Shown: one piece after another, positions 13,924-26,830 of the stretch
Numbering within the stretch: position 1 is the stretch's first letter
Layout of the letters: each line of letters starts with the position of its first letter
Source: Siphonodentalium dalli
Lineage: Eukaryota > Mollusca > Scaphopoda > Gadilida > Siphonodentaliidae
DNA length: 64,000 nt
Assembly: GCA_032622095.1 (NCBI GenBank)
Contig: CP136063.1
Coordinates: 10,771,814 to 10,835,813 of the forward strand
Reading direction: 5' to 3'
Made by a program: the position numbers and the translations under genes
Notes under the pieces: model-generated
Database searches by the model: none
What the model was told of the DNA's origin: nothing
Seen by the model: the letters and a program-made list of their open reading frames with translations, nothing else

Positions 13924-15130
13924 TTTGTATGTATGGGTTCTCTTATCCTAACAATAACACCCACTGATTCGAAACATGCATTGTATGATTAGCATCAGAT
14001 TACACATGTACCTATGGGAGGCTAAATTTAATAGCCAATTACACTTAAGTGTAATGCATTACGCTTGAGCATAATGCAATCACAACTCCATCATGCTTAA
14101 GCATAATCACGGGGCGTCATGTGCCCCGCGAGAATCAGTTCGAAATCTGCAGACGACCCAGCGTGAAATCGCACGTGTCTCGGCGACCTTCCGGTCACAA
14201 ATGTCAGGGTCGGCTCCAAACTTGAATTAACCAGCGACAAAGGTGAGTTAATGCAGAATATAACACACAATGCATACTCCACAATGATTACTAGTATCGA
14301 ATCAGTAACTTTTATGGAGTATTATGCGATAAGATTTGTTTATTTTACATGTTTACAAAAGTCATTATTTCCAAGTGCATTTTCAATGGAATATTCCACC
14401 AATTTCCACGAGTGATTAACCGCAATTCTGGAAGCTATGCTTGAGTATACTGTTGCTCAATGTTAGATACATACATTTCCTAGCTCCCAAACCACAAGTA
14501 AGTTTAGTATTATACTTGTATGCCACAAAAAAATGAATCTTAAAATGACCCGAAAATGTCACGGTTCCCTTCCGGTCAACTGTTAGCATTTGGGTTCGCA
14601 TCGGTTTGATCATGCCCCAGTTCCGAATCTGCACGTATTTAGTTTTCGCATTATTTGACCAGTATTTTTGTGCTCGTTGGAGACTTATCACGCATATTTT
14701 ATTACCATATTTACTAGTAATGACTAGCACCGCATATAACGCTATTTATACGGCGATATCTTGTTAAATGCACCTTACTAGGCGACTTCGAAGCACGAAC
14801 TATTATTTTATTTAAAAGGATGTCGTTTTTATGTGTAAACAATAAGTGGGAATACATATACACACCTGACATTGATCCGATATGACTTGTGTTGCGTACA
14901 CGTCGCTAAAATCATAAATAGGCCTACTGTCTACATTATATAATGTATCGTCTCAAACTTACACAAGTTTGTTTCTGTTATCTGACCGAATAATCGGTAT
15001 TACCCCTACAGATGTTATTAAGTGGTTTATCCGTCGAGGGAAGTCAAACATAACCTGACATAAGTTATCTTAGCAAGTTGTATATACATGTACATGTGCT
15101 CTGTAATATTTATGGAGCGAGGAATGCTTA
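13924..15130. other. intron sequence, nothing recognised
   Basis: AT-rich intron between the minisatellite and the duplicated exon region. A short run of cttaag and gcataatgca inverted words occurs at 14040-14110. No gene, RNA or mobile element is recognised. Confidence 0.55.
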
Positions 15131-15139
15131 TTCCTAAAT

Positions 15140-15236
15140 CAATCCAGGAAGGGGCGGAACTGGCAATGGCGGTGTGCCCATGTCAACTTCTTTGTCAACT
15201 GCTATTCAAAGTATATCAACATAACACATAATGTGT
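15140..15236 (+). pseudogene. decayed copy of exon b 3' half
   Basis: Aligns by eye with 15535-15638 and 16080-16177 (shared words ggcggaactggcaatggcgg and ttgtcaactgctattcaaag) but has an in-frame stop where the others read tttgac, and ends without the cag|gt donor. A dead copy of the duplicated exon. Confidence 0.7.
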
Positions 15237-15254
15237 TGTCTCGTTAAACCACAG

Positions 15255-15340
15255 GTACGATATGAAGTGTGTGTTCTCTCATTAAACCACAGGTACGATA
15301 TGAAGTGTGTGTTGTCTCGTTAAACCACAGGTACCATATG
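15255..15340 (+). repeat. 38-bp tandem triplication of exon b acceptor
   Basis: The acceptor region ttaaaccacag followed by the exon start gtac-atatgaagtgtgtg occurs three times at 38-bp steps (exon starts at 15255, 15293, 15331). Only the third reads the PHD sequence onward; the others would add 38 or 76 nt and shift the frame. Confidence 0.85.
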
Positions 15341-15638
15341 AAGTGTGTGCATTTGACCCAGAGTAGAGCCAAGAAAGGTGCCTGGTTTTGTTGCGACGAA
15401 TGTAACAGGATTGGAAAACCCAACATGGGCGGTCGTAATGAAGAAGAAAGAGAACTGGATTTCAAAACAGAATACTGTAAGGGGTTCATTTGGCGAGGGC
15501 TCAACCTGCTGGCGCGGCACGATGCTGTCCTGGAAGGGGATGGAACCGGCATGCTAAGTCATTGGCGGTTTGATCTGGTCAACCTCTTCGTCAACTGTCA
15601 TTCAAAGTATTTCAACATAGCACATAAACTTCTGGCAG
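15331..15638 (+). CDS. PHD/DUF6589-like gene, exon b
   Basis: 308 nt, phase-matched to exon a (completes Trp) and ending one base into a codon at cag|gtttgt. The first 25 residues finish the second PHD finger (YHMKCVHL, then WFCCDEC, supplying His and the last Cys residues). Then comes a charged linker and a block with FKTEYCKGFIW, LLARHDAVLEGDG and WRFDLVNLFVNCHSKYF. This block and the WNR-x-IN-x-SGG motif in exon c resemble the conserved core of DUF6589-type proteins, common in cnidarian and mollusc genomes and thought to be transposon-derived; that assignment is from memory of the pattern. Homologous partial copies lie at 15140, 16047 and 31102. Confidence 0.75.
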
Positions 15639-15703
15639 GTTTGTCAAATCTATTTTACTTATGGTTGGGCCGCAGATTGAACCTTGTAGATATATACAGT
15701 ATA

Positions 15704-15848
15704 TAATCCTTAACCACAGCAGAATTAATGGTATCTTTTCATGATTTAGTCAGAAACATAGCTTGTAGCCATTCATCAGAAAGCTCTCACAAGCCATATT
15801 TCTGACTAAATCCTGAAAAATTACCCATAATTCTGCTGTGGTTAAGGA
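15704..15848. mobile_element. foldback MITE
   Basis: Two arms of about 60 bp read as inverted copies: ccttaaccacagcagaatta at the left and its complement at the right, both continuing through a gatttagtcagaaa motif around a short loop with ccattcatcagaaagctctc. The same motifs occur in the 115-bp insert at 9808. No coding capacity. Confidence 0.8.
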
Positions 15849-16046
15849 GTCAATTATTTAGGGCATTATCCTACTTGTATTATGTTCTAGTGAGCAAGAC
15901 AGGTAGACAATGCCTGGAATACTCTAAGGGCCATAGATACTAAAATTATAGAGCAGGTTTACCTTCAGAGATATGCAATTTTAAAATTCAGACTTCTAAT
16001 CAAGTTTCCTTGAGAACCAACTATGAAATTTGATGTTTTTTTTTAG

Positions 16047-16177
16047 CCAAAATGCACATATCATTGATGCTCTGAAGTCCAGGAAGGGATGGAACCGGCA
16101 ATGGCGGTTTGACCGGGTCAACATCTTTGTCAACTTCCATTCAAAGTATTTCAATGTAGGACATAATATCCTCGTAG
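16047..16177 (+). CDS. spare copy of exon b 3' half (possible alternative exon)
   Basis: Preceded by a strong T-run and acceptor tttttag, followed by donor gtag|gtttgt. The open frame reads QNAHIIDALKSRKGWNRQWR then FDRVNIFVNFHSKYF, clearly homologous to the end of exon b. Its left side needs a partner ending two bases into a codon, which exon b does not offer, so it cannot simply follow exon b; its right side is compatible with exon c. It may be a mutually exclusive exon whose proper partner is lost, or a well-preserved dead duplicate. Confidence 0.5.
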
Positions 16178-17854
16178 GTTTGTCAATTTGTTTTACTAAT
16201 CATTGGGCCGCATGTTGAACATTATAGATATATACTTGTTTTATGTTCTATTCAGCAAGACAAGTAGACAATGAATGGAAGGACTCAAATTATAGAGCAG
16301 GAAGTTAGTCTGGGAGCTAATAGGGGTACCCTTGCACCCCCCCCCCCCCCTGGGACTTAACTTCACACCACTCATTTTGTTCCTTATTATGTCCTTCAAC
16401 TTTTAAGCAATGTTAACAAGAACAAAAAGTGGCCTTGTAGACTCCAGACAAGATGGCGTCCATCATGGCCGCCGTTTTTCAGACCAGACCCCAAGTCAGT
16501 TTTATGCAAATTATAGCGGGAAAATCTAGTAAAATGTATACAAATGTTTATATTTTCGTAAAGCTAAGACATAATGACACTTTTTTGGGCCAAAATTGAA
16601 ACTCACCATCCAAGATGGCCGCCAAAATTGCCGCCGGAAGTTGAAAATATGACATTTTTTCACAAATATCTTCTAGAGCAATTCATTCTGTTTGGAACTG
16701 GTTGAGTAATATGACTTTATTTTGTGTTTTGTATATTAACTAATCATTGGAGCAATTAAATATGCAATTAATAGTGTCCTAGCCCCTTCCGACCCCTCAA
16801 AAATTCTATTTTACAGAACGCGGTACAAAATTTTACAAAAAATCACAATTGGGATTCTAGTCATATTTTAACAAGAAATGAAAAGAACATTGTAATGTAA
16901 GTGAGGCATATCATTACCTATGAATATTCCAACTCTCTGGAACCAAATATCTTACCTTGGCTCAAAATGGCGGCGAAAATGGCCGCCAAAATATGGAAAA
17001 TGGTAAATATTGCCCCAGCGTGTCCTGCAATCGCTTACAAGTTGTGGTTGATGTATACAATTGGCTAATCTGCATTCTATACATTGTATACTAACATGTC
17101 TGATGCACCATTGATCATTTTTACTATTGTCACCACTGACATCACCAGAAATTTTGATTTATCTCTCACAAACTTGACATAAATATCGGCAAAAATTAAC
17201 TTTTCAGGGTTCGACCATTTGTTCAAGTAAAATGCAACTATCTTTGGTATCAAAGGTGTTTATTGTTTTGGACTATCTTACATGTGTCACACTACGGTGT
17301 TTATAGACTATATTGCTCAAGATGGCTTCCAAAATGGCAACCAAATTTGTAAAAAGTTAAAAGTTAACATATGCCGAACATTATTCTCTGCGTTATCCGA
17401 AAAAGGTAGCAAATTGTGACTCACTTGGTTATTGTACCTGTTAGTTAATTAACTGACAACTACGTTCTATTATGTTTGTCCCAGTTCCACATGTGGCATA
17501 ACGAACGAATTCATTTTAAAGTTGCAGTATGGAATTTTGCAGAGAACCTATTTTGTGATTCTGGCCATATTATTGAAAGGAAATTGGCAGAACTTTGAGA
17601 CGGAACTGAGACGAACCATGATATGTGGGTATTCTGGCCCATTATCATAAAATTTATCAACTGGATACAGGGTGGAAGCCAAAATGGCATCCAGGGATTT
17701 ACTCTATAATCATAGATGAGGATAATAGGTATACATGGGAGTTATTGTATTGTCATGAATGATGTGTGGGTATAAAGGGCATGCCCTGTTGGTAACAGTG
17801 GAACGTATATTTATATATGTTGTGGATGTGTTATCATTGGTGGTGTATGGGGAG

Positions 17855-18430
17855 CAGGGTCCGCGCTGGACTGAAATTTACTTTTGCCAAAATATTTGCA
17901 AAATGAAAATATTTTTTGCCAAATTACTTTAGCAATTGCCAATTACTATCCCTGATAGTATCATTTTCTGCAACCTTAATTCTTATGTTTCGACACTCGC
18001 GGTTTGAACGACTTTTGATATCGATAGAAAACCAGTTAGTTAATAATTAATTATACTGGCATCTCAATTGCGGTTTATCATACCACAATAAGCTAATTAC
18101 CGAACAATACAATGGTAGATGGGTTTCTCCATCAGAAGGGCACATCACAGGAGGATTAGTAATCCCTCCAACCACCAGTACTAATGCTATGAGATTAACT
18201 GCATCTTAATAGAGGTGTTAACTTTCCCTAAACCTTATAAAACACCTTTATAATATAATTATGTTGTAAGAGTTTCCTGAAATTAATAGTATTGATTGAC
18301 CAATATTTTTCAAATTGCTTGAGGAATTAAAAAGTGACTTGCCAAAACTTTTGCCAAATGAAAATATTTTTTGCCAAATGTGAATTATTTTTGCCATTGG
18401 CAAATTTGGCAAGTGGCAGCGCGAACCCTG
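17855..18430. mobile_element. non-autonomous hAT-like element
   Basis: Begins CAGGGTCCGCGCTG and ends CAGCGCGAACCCTG, imperfect terminal inverted repeats of hAT type, followed inward by repeated ttttgccaaa words. It is flanked by a perfect 8-bp direct repeat, atggggag, at 17847-17854 and 18431-18438, the target duplication expected for hAT elements. 576 bp, no transposase reading frame. Confidence 0.92.
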
Positions 18431-18438
18431 ATGGGGAG

Positions 18439-20155
18439 TAGATGTATGTTCATGGTTGTGTGTATGAGTATGGCAATTATGGAACTTATGAGTGGTCGTA
18501 TGTGCGGGTATTTGTATATCTGGCTCACCATTGGTGATGTGCATATGTATACCTGGATTGATTCTATGGTCATGGGTATGGCGAATAGGTATACATGTAG
18601 TGGTTGTATGGTCCATGGTGAGGTGAATATGTATACAATGAGTGACTGTATGATCGTGAATGTAGTTAATATGTATACATAGAGTGAATATATGGTCATG
18701 TGTCAGGTGTAGGTGTATACCTGGTGTTCATACATGGTGACTCGTCGCTGTATCGTCATTTGTGGTATGTACGGGTACAACCAAGTATGGCTGTATGATC
18801 AGGTGTACGTGTATAAAGTGGGTGACTATGTTGTCATTTGTGTGGTGTTTATGTACATGTGGAGTGACTGGGGTAATGGGTGGGGTGTACCTTGGGTGGC
18901 TATCGCTTTCCACAATACTCAAGGATATGTTAATCAATAGAGAGGTCATGTCAGAGAGTCATATCGTGGAAAACGATAGCCAATCATTATCACACAGTCA
19001 TTACATATAATATATATAAACACCACATACACAACAATATAGTGACCCACTGTATGCATGTACACCTGACCCATGATCACGGATGACCATAATGCAGCCA
19101 CGCGTCATAATGCAGACACACCGGGTATACTCCTAAACATGACCCATAACCATATAGTCACTCCTTTTATACCCATTCATCTCATCATTGGCCGTAAGGT
19201 CATCCCCTGTATACCTATTCTCCAAACGCATGGTCAAATAGACAATCAATATATGCATCAACACCACAACAATGACCATAAAGTCACTCCGGTATACATA
19301 TGCACCTCACCAATGGCCATATAACCACTCACTTCATACACACACCGTCACCCATGTCACCTGGTATACTCCTTCACCTGACCTATGACCATACAGTCAC
19401 CCCATGTGTACCTATTCCAAACAATCATACATGATCATGGTCAATCCTTGTATACATATTCACCTCAACATTGGCCATGTCACTCCCTGTATCCCTATTT
19501 GTCACACCATAGCCGAATAGCCACCCAAGATATACTAATACACCACAGCCATGTCAGTATAGTCACTCCATGTATGCATATGCACCTCATCCATGGCCAT
19601 ATAGCCACTCGCTATATACACATATCCCTCGCTCATGACAATAAAGCAACACGTGTGTATACTGGTATAACCTACACATAACCATACCGCCACGAGTCAC
19701 CAAACAGGAACACCAGGTATACTCATACGCCTGACACATGACCATTTAGTCACCCCGTACAGATGTTCATTACATTTATGATCATACAGTCACTACTTGT
19801 ATACCTACATGTACTCATCTCACCATCAACCATACAGTCACTATCTGTATACCTATTTGACACACATAGTCATATAACAAGTCGATATACATATGCAGCC
19901 CACCCTAGGCCATAGATTCACTCCAGGTATACATGTAAACCTCACTAATGGCCATTCAGCCCTTCCATAAATACAAAAAACCCACACACACAACCACTAA
20001 AACAATCCATACTTGCATATCCACCTCACACATGACAATTCAGCAATTCAATGTATAATCATACACGCCATCCATGATAATACAGATAAGCCCGATAATA
20101 CATCCACGAAATATATAAATATACATCCCACCCGTTACCACAAGGACACTCCCTA
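18439..20155. repeat. degenerate satellite in two orientations
   Basis: Loose tandem units of roughly 40-45 bp around gtatacctattcacc and catgaccatacagtcactcc. The G-rich orientation runs to about 18896 and the C-rich orientation from about 18990, so the strand flips at the centre of the large foldback. Open frames here are by-products of the repeat. Confidence 0.85.
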
Positions 20156-22008
20156 CTCTCTTGTGCCAAATAATCGTACATGTACGATTATTAATTTTCA
20201 ATAAAAAATCCGCCCTGTACGATCCTTATTCGCACCTGTACGATTATTAAAAATCAATGGATCTGTCCACGAAGAACTCGGCAAACTAATCAGTTTATCG
20301 TTTTTTTTTTCATCAAATGTGTATATTCGCGAGACAGTCAGCCGGTTGTAAATATTTGGACACGTGGAAAAACCCTTGCATCATGTTCCGACAAAACAGC
20401 GGACGAGTCTACTTTTGTTTGACGGGAACCAAGTGGTTCGCAATAGTCGCTAACCAGTTATCCCAATGACGCAATTTAGTGATGATATAAAGCATGGCGT
20501 CATTGGTTCGGGGCTCCGTGTGGTGCAGTTAATAATTTGTGTTTAACATTAGAATTACGAAATGATAGCCGTGCTTGATTGGCACAGAATTCAAATTAGT
20601 AACGCATGACTTTTTCTAATTTGAATAAAAAGATGCAGCGCGTTAAAAGTTGCCTCCATGACCCAGTTACCGCTTAGGTGATTTTGCAATTTAAAACACC
20701 TCTCTTCCCGGTGTCTTAATTCCCACGTGGTCTGCAGACTGTCTCGCGCTGTATATGTACAGTCGCGAGCAGAACTACAAACTGGGCAGTATGCATGGAG
20801 TCCCAAACTTCCGGAGTCCCCAAAACTCACAAATCTGCAATGGTAATATTACACACGGTTTTGAAATTATGAGAGGGGGTGCCTGATAACATAGATATAT
20901 TTTTAATGGCCTGATCAGTAAACAGTTGCTGGAACAAACAAATACTAGGAGACCTACATGTAAATAGGTCCAAAGATATGATTCAATATAACTAGTAATG
21001 TACTACATACTAGTGATACTACATACTAGTGATACTACATACTAGTGATACTACATACTAGTGATACTACATACTAGTGATACTACATACTAGTGATACT
21101 ACATACTAGTGATACTACATACTAGTGATACTACATACTAGTGATACTACATACTAGTGATACTACATACTAGTGATACTACATACTAGTGATACTACAT
21201 ACTAGTGATACTACATACTAGTGATACTACATACTAGTGATACTACATACTAGTGATACTACATACTAGTGATACTACATACTAGTGATACTACATACTA
21301 GTGATACTACATACTAGTGATACTACATACTAGTGATACTACATACTAGTGATACTACATACTAGTGATACTACATACTAGTGATACTACATACTAGTGA
21401 TACTACATACTAGTGATACTACATACTAGTGATACTACATACTAGTGATACTACATACTAGTGATACTACATACTAGTGATACTACATACTAGTGATACT
21501 ACATACTAGTGATACTACATACTAGTGATACTACATACTAGTGATACTACATACTAGTGATACTACATACTAGTGATACTACATACTAGTATTTAAACTA
21601 TTTCTTGGTTGGGGGGTTACTGGGATATATTTACTTTTGGCAGAAATTCCAGACACTCGACACAGGACAAGGTGTAAATTATAATGTCAGATTGACGCTG
21701 ACATTAGTGTATGATAGTTCAATTCATTCACTGCAGGATCATACTTGGACATTGAAACGACTATGACATGAAATATCCAAATTCATACTAGTAATCTGAA
21801 AAATTATTTGAATGTAATGATAGAGATAATAGTGCACTAGAAATCTCATGGGAAAATCCCTGCGTTATCACCCTGTACTATTTTTCTGCCCTGTACCATT
21901 TTCCGCCCTGTACTATTATTCCGCCCTGTACTATTATTAATTTTGTCCCCATTTTCCGCCCTGTACTATTATTCCGCCCTGTACTATTATTTGGCACACA
22001 AGAGTATA
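20156..22008. mobile_element. inverted-repeat element inside satellite
   Basis: Bounded by actctcttgtgccaaataat and its near complement attatttggcacacaagagt. Subterminal repeats are cgtacatgtacgattattaa at left and ccgccctgtactattatt, several times, at right. The satellite stops and resumes at these borders. The interior holds a 16-bp tandem array (20997-21592) and about 600 bp without a recognisable gene on either side of it. Confidence 0.65.
20997..21592. repeat. 16-bp tandem array
   Basis: About 37 almost perfect copies of gatactacatactagt. Each unit contains the palindrome actagt (a SpeI site). It sits inside the 20156-22008 element. Confidence 0.97.
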
Positions 22009-22009
22009 T

Positions 22010-22515
22010 ACCCACAGTCCCTATATACCCGATAATGTCCACCAGTTTACTCCATGTATTCATATTCAATCATGACCGTACAGTCATTCCATGTATACCT
22101 ATACACATTACCCGTAATCATAAAATCACTCCCTATATATATCCACACACCCCATCCATGGTCATACAGACAACACATGTACATCCCACCCATGACCTTA
22201 CAGTCACTCCATATATATATATAATCAACACATAGATGACCATGTAGCTATATCCATACACCACACCAATGACCATACAGGCACACTGGGTGCACCCGTA
22301 CTGGATATACACAATCATACACCATACAGTCACTCCATGCATACCGATTCACCTCACACCTGACCATGACATCTCCCTGTATACCTAGATGCATCTTACC
22401 ATGGACAACCCACTCATAACAATATCGTCACTCATTGTATACCTACACACATCAGTCATGACATACAATAACTCCCTGTATACCTATTCACCCCACATAT
22501 GATCATAGAGTAACT
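22010..22515. repeat. continuation of degenerate satellite
   Basis: Same C-rich orientation and words as 19000-20155 (cagtcactcc, tgtatacctattcacc). It leads directly into the inverted copy of the left foldback arm at about 22520. Confidence 0.85.
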
Positions 22516-23894
22516 CCCTGGCTACGATCGTGGCATCCACACTGTATCCTGTTGACATTTTTTTTTATCATTGGACCAGAATAGCCAAAGATTATGGTCC
22601 ATCTCAGTTCAGTCTCAAAGTTCTGCCCATTTCCTTTCAATAAATATGGCCAAAATCACAAAAGAGGTTCTCGGCAAAATTAGATACTTTAAACGGAACT
22701 GGGACAACCAGAATATAACATGTAGTTGTCAGTTAATTAACTAACACGTATAATAACCCAGTGAGTCACAATTTGCTACCTTTTCGGATAATGCAGAGAA
22801 TATTCGGGATATATGTAAAAAATTAACATTTTACAAATTTGGTTGCCATTTTGGAAGCCATCTTGAGCAATTTGGTCTATAAACACCATAGTGTGACACA
22901 TTTAAAATAGACCAAAACAATAAACACCTTTCAATCCAAAGATAGTTATATTTTACCTGAAAAAATGGTCCAAACCTGAAAAGTTAATGTTTGCCAATAT
23001 TTATGTCAAGTTTTTGAGAGAAAAGTCCAATATTTTTGACTATGTCAATGGTGACAATAGTAACAATTAACAATGGCGCATCAGACATGTTAGTATTCAA
23101 TGTATAGAATGCAGAATAGTCAATTTTATACACCAACCACAACTTGTAAGCGATTGCAGGACACGCTGGTGTAATATTTACCATTTTCCATATTTTGTCG
23201 GCCATATTGGCCGCCATTTTGAGCCAAAGTAAGAATTTAGGTTCCAGTGATTTGGAATATTCATAGGTAATGATATGCCTCACTTGTATTTCAAAGTTCT
23301 GTCCATTTCTTGTTAAAATATGACTAGAATCCCAATTGTGATTTTTTGGTGAAATTTTATACCGCATTCTGTAAAATCAAATTGTTGAGGAATCGGAAGG
23401 GGCTAGGACCCTATTAATTGCATATTTAATTGCTCCAATGATCAGTTAATATACAAAACACAAAATAAAGTCATATTACTCAACCAGTTCCAAACAGAAT
23501 GAATTGATCTAGAAGATATTTGTGAAAAAATGTCATATTTTCAACTTCCGGCGGCCATTTTGGCTACCATCTTGGATGGTGAGTTTCAATTTTGGCCCAA
23601 AAAAGTGTCATTATGTCTTAGCTTTACGAAAATATAAACATTTTTATACATTTTACTAGATTTTCCCGCTATAATTTGCATAAAACTGACTTAGGGTCTG
23701 GTCTGAGCGGCCATGATGGACGCCATCTTCTTCTTCTTCTTTTGGATGAGATTCCCCCGTTGATTATGCGAGGCACTCCAGTATTGGATGAATGTAGGAT
23801 GTATTCCTCCGAATTGAATTGAATCCGTGAATATACAGCTGTGTACATATTTACATGTGGCGTCAGTTAAGAGCCTTCTATACCTAGAGAATAC

Positions 23895-25964
23895 TTAAGG
23901 GACTTTGAGCTCGGAGCGAGTCTTGCGTGGTCTATGTGAAACTTTCCCTTTGACTTTTAGAACTGCAAATCTTCTAGTATGGAGCTGATATAGGAATTCT
24001 CTGGAGTAAAGTTCTAGCTGGTCGACAGAGTGTTCCTCCCAATCGATGATGTCAGGAATATCTGGATGGCTAAGATCAAGGATGAGTTGGGTAAAGGTTG
24101 CTGAGTTGTCTAGGAGGCCTTGATTTATACTGGGGAGAAGATTGTTGATCTTCTGTTTGAGTCTGGATCTTTCCTTCTGGTAGGTGGGACAGGAAGCGAT
24201 AACATGTTCTCGGTCTTCTGGGCCAAGGTTGCATGTCAGGCAGGTAGGACTGACAGTGTGTTGGTTGAAAGCTGCTTTATTAGCCTGGAGAGTATAGGTG
24301 CCACACAGGAACTTGGCCTTAACTTCGGCACGTCTTACATCAAATATGCTAGGTCTAACAGAATTGTATAGTCTATGGACAGAGTTGTAGGCAATTCCTT
24401 CAGGGTTGAGTAGCCGTAGAGAGGATTTTGCTGAGATGTCATTTCTCCATTTTCCTGTCACTTTAGCAGCGACTGCCTCGTCTAGTGTATTCCGCCATTC
24501 GGTCTTAGTTGGAGGGTGTAGAATGATTAAATAAGCTGAAGGGAGGTTATACTCTGTTAGAAGTCGTCTGATATAGGAGAACCAGCTATTGTCATTGATG
24601 TCTCTCACGACAAGTTGGCGACAAGCTATCTGATGTTCTGTTGAGTCTGGAGACCGTGCAATTCGTAGGAACAGGTTGAGCATGTTCTTGTGAATGATGA
24701 CAGATAGTGGCGGAATGCCAAGAAGCCCTTTTACTGCAGTCAGGGCAGTTCTTGTTGGAAGATTCTGTAATTGTCGGAGAATTTTATCCTGGAAGGTGTC
24801 TAATTTGCTAAGTTGTGTATTTGTAAGCATGATTGATTCCAGACCATAGACGATGCGTGGGACAACGTAGGTTTTCCATAATTTGGCTTTTACGAGCTGT
24901 GTGATTCCAGTTCGACCATGCATTCCGGAGCCCATCAGTGCATAGGCAGTGCGTCGGCCAAGAATGATTTTTTCTTCAATGTTGGCAGTACTATTCTGGT
25001 TTCTTGTGATACCCAGGTGTTTTGTCAGCAGCGGCTGCGGAATACTCTTTTCAAAGATTTGAAGATCTAGAGTCAGCTTGGCATTGTAAATGATGCATGC
25101 ACTTTTTGCAGCATTAATGTTGTATCGGTTGTTTCGTGAGAAGTTTTCCATTGTATTAAGTTGATGTTGCGCTTCTACTGAGGAGTGTGACATCAGGGCA
25201 ATATCATCAGCACAGGTCGTATGGGGAATCTTGATATCGCCGATGGTTGCACCTTTAAAGTTTGATTCCAGTTGTAAGAGGAGATTATTATTAAACCTTT
25301 TATAGTGTGCTGTTGACAGGATTCCTCCTTGGCGTACCCCTTGTGCTATACTGAAAGGGCTGGAGAGCTGGTTTTGCCATTTCACTCGAGAAGTCATGCC
25401 GGTATAGAGATTCTTCAACAGGACCCAATCTGAGCCAGTGATCCCGTCCAGGTACAGCTTTCTGAGTAAGATGTTATGGTCTACAACGTCAAATGCTTTC
25501 TGAGCGTCAAGCGTGATTAGGATTAGTGGTTTGTTGGTAAGTACCGCTTCGTTGATGCATTCAGTGACGATTAATGCAGAATTCAGACATGAAGTACCCT
25601 TCGTGAAGCCAGACTGGAGTCGTGATTGGTCTTTCGAGATAACTGTATTGTGCCTAATGTTGAGAATATGTTCCAGGATCTTTAGTAAGAGAGGTGTGAC
25701 GGAGATGCCTCTGTAGTTAGTTGGAAGGTGCGGGTCACCTTTCTTGTAAACTGGAGTCAGGATGCCCTCCTTGAGGATAGATGGGATCGATCTTCTCTGT
25801 ATTAAGAGGTTGAAGAGGTTTTTAATGTATGTAGTGACTGCGTCAGGAGAGTTTTTTATGTGTTCAGCTGCTATTCCGAAAATGTCTGCAGCCTTGTTAT
25901 TGTTAAGATTCCTGATGGCCTGATATACTTCAGTTATGGCGACTGGTGGAGTAGTGATTCTTGA
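23895..25964 (-). pseudogene. LINE reverse transcriptase domain
   Basis: A 690-codon open stretch after a stop at 25965-25967. RT motifs in order: YKKGD and NYRGIS (about 25740-25700), QSGFTKG, LDAQKAFD (about 25500), RQGGILS (about 25320) and the catalytic CADDIAL (about 25205, Cys in place of the usual Tyr/Phe before Asp-Asp). A C-terminal C-x2-C-x8-H-x4-C knuckle (about 24230-24180) follows, as in I/Jockey/R1-like LINEs. This part alone looks intact and would synthesise cDNA at the nicked target. The endonuclease part lies upstream in another frame, so the full ORF2 is disrupted. Exact clade not settled. Confidence 0.9.
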
Positions 25965-26080
25965 CTATTACAAGTGACAGCTATTCTGGAGAGGTCATCA
26001 TCAACGAGTTTCTTGTGATTTGGAGAAAAATTTGGATCTTCCTGTGGTGTAGCTAGTTTTGAGAAGTATATATTCCAGCC

Positions 26081-26830
26081 CTAAGTTATGTCTTCTGGGG
26101 TGTTATATGTTTGTTCATCAGTTATGAGTTCAAGTATATGTTCAGATTTGGAGGATCGCTGTTGTTTAATCAGATTGAAGAATATCTTTGGTTCATCCTT
26201 GGCTTCCATTATCGCTGTTAACTGATCTTGGCGGATTTGGGCGAAATGTTGACGCTGGGTCTTCCTAAGTTGTTTTTTGGCTTGCTTCATGTGGAGTAGA
26301 GTTATATTGTCATCTCCCTGGGGTCTCCCAGCTTGCTTCCATCTGAAGAAGGCGGCTTTGCTAATTTTTACTGCTGTGGTGATTTCTTCATTCCAGGTTT
26401 TCTTTACTGGAACCCTTCTACTTTTGGAGATTGGGAGGCTTGATATAGCTGCGCACTTGAGAACTTCTGTTAAATGGAGAATAGATTGTTGTGTTTGAAG
26501 TTCATTTCCAGCTGAGGGGACTTCCTGATATAAGTTGTCATGTATATATCCATGATATTTGGTTTTGTCTAGTTTTGTCCAGTCTATCTTTTTCTTCTGG
26601 TGTTCCACGGCATCAGAGAGTGGGAGGGCTATTGATAGAGTAGCCGAGACAGGTATGTGGTCTGAAGTATTTGATGAGGATTTATTGTGGACGCTGATGG
26701 ACTCTATTAGACGATTTCCTTGTTTTGTGGCTAGTAGGTAATCTATTTTTGATGTACTAGTGCCCGAGTCATGGAAGAAAGTTGGCTTGTCTGGCTGTAG
26801 GGTTGAGAGCTTGAAGTTAGCGCAGAAATC
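26081..26830 (-). pseudogene. LINE endonuclease C-terminus and linker
   Basis: Reads SKIDYLL and TSDHIPV, the closing motifs of AP-type LINE endonucleases (the SDH catalytic region), then a basic linker with RRVPVKKTWNEE and KKQLRKTQRQHFAQIRQDQ leading towards RT. The N-terminal catalytic half is missing. The first dozen or so residues of the open frame beyond 26830 come from the flanking repeat, not the LINE. A TAG at 26081-26083 ends it; the same frame stays readable beyond that stop to about 25937, showing the stop is a late mutation. Confidence 0.88.

Larger units (their letters stand above)
23730..26830 (-). mobile_element. 5'-truncated LINE retrotransposon
   Basis: Interrupts the right foldback arm between cgccatctt (23721-23729) and cttgtctggagtc (26832 on). 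The other arm keeps the uninterrupted site near 16445-16465. On the minus strand the 3' end carries a short (gaa/aag)n tail at 23730, and the 5' end is lost inside the endonuclease domain. A short tctt or atct overlap at the borders may be the target duplication. Broken by one stop (26081-26083) and a frameshift between 25937 and 25964, so it is not autonomous. Confidence 0.93.

Noticed and set aside
11434-13967. Open frames of 836 and 479 codons on opposite strands
   Set aside because: They arise because the 30-bp unit is a multiple of three without stops in several frames. Three frames and both strands are open at once, and the array lies in an intron.
18248-19681. Several 80-120-codon frames, some His/Thr-rich
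   Set aside because: They lie in the degenerate satellite and hAT MITE, overlap on both strands and show no domain.
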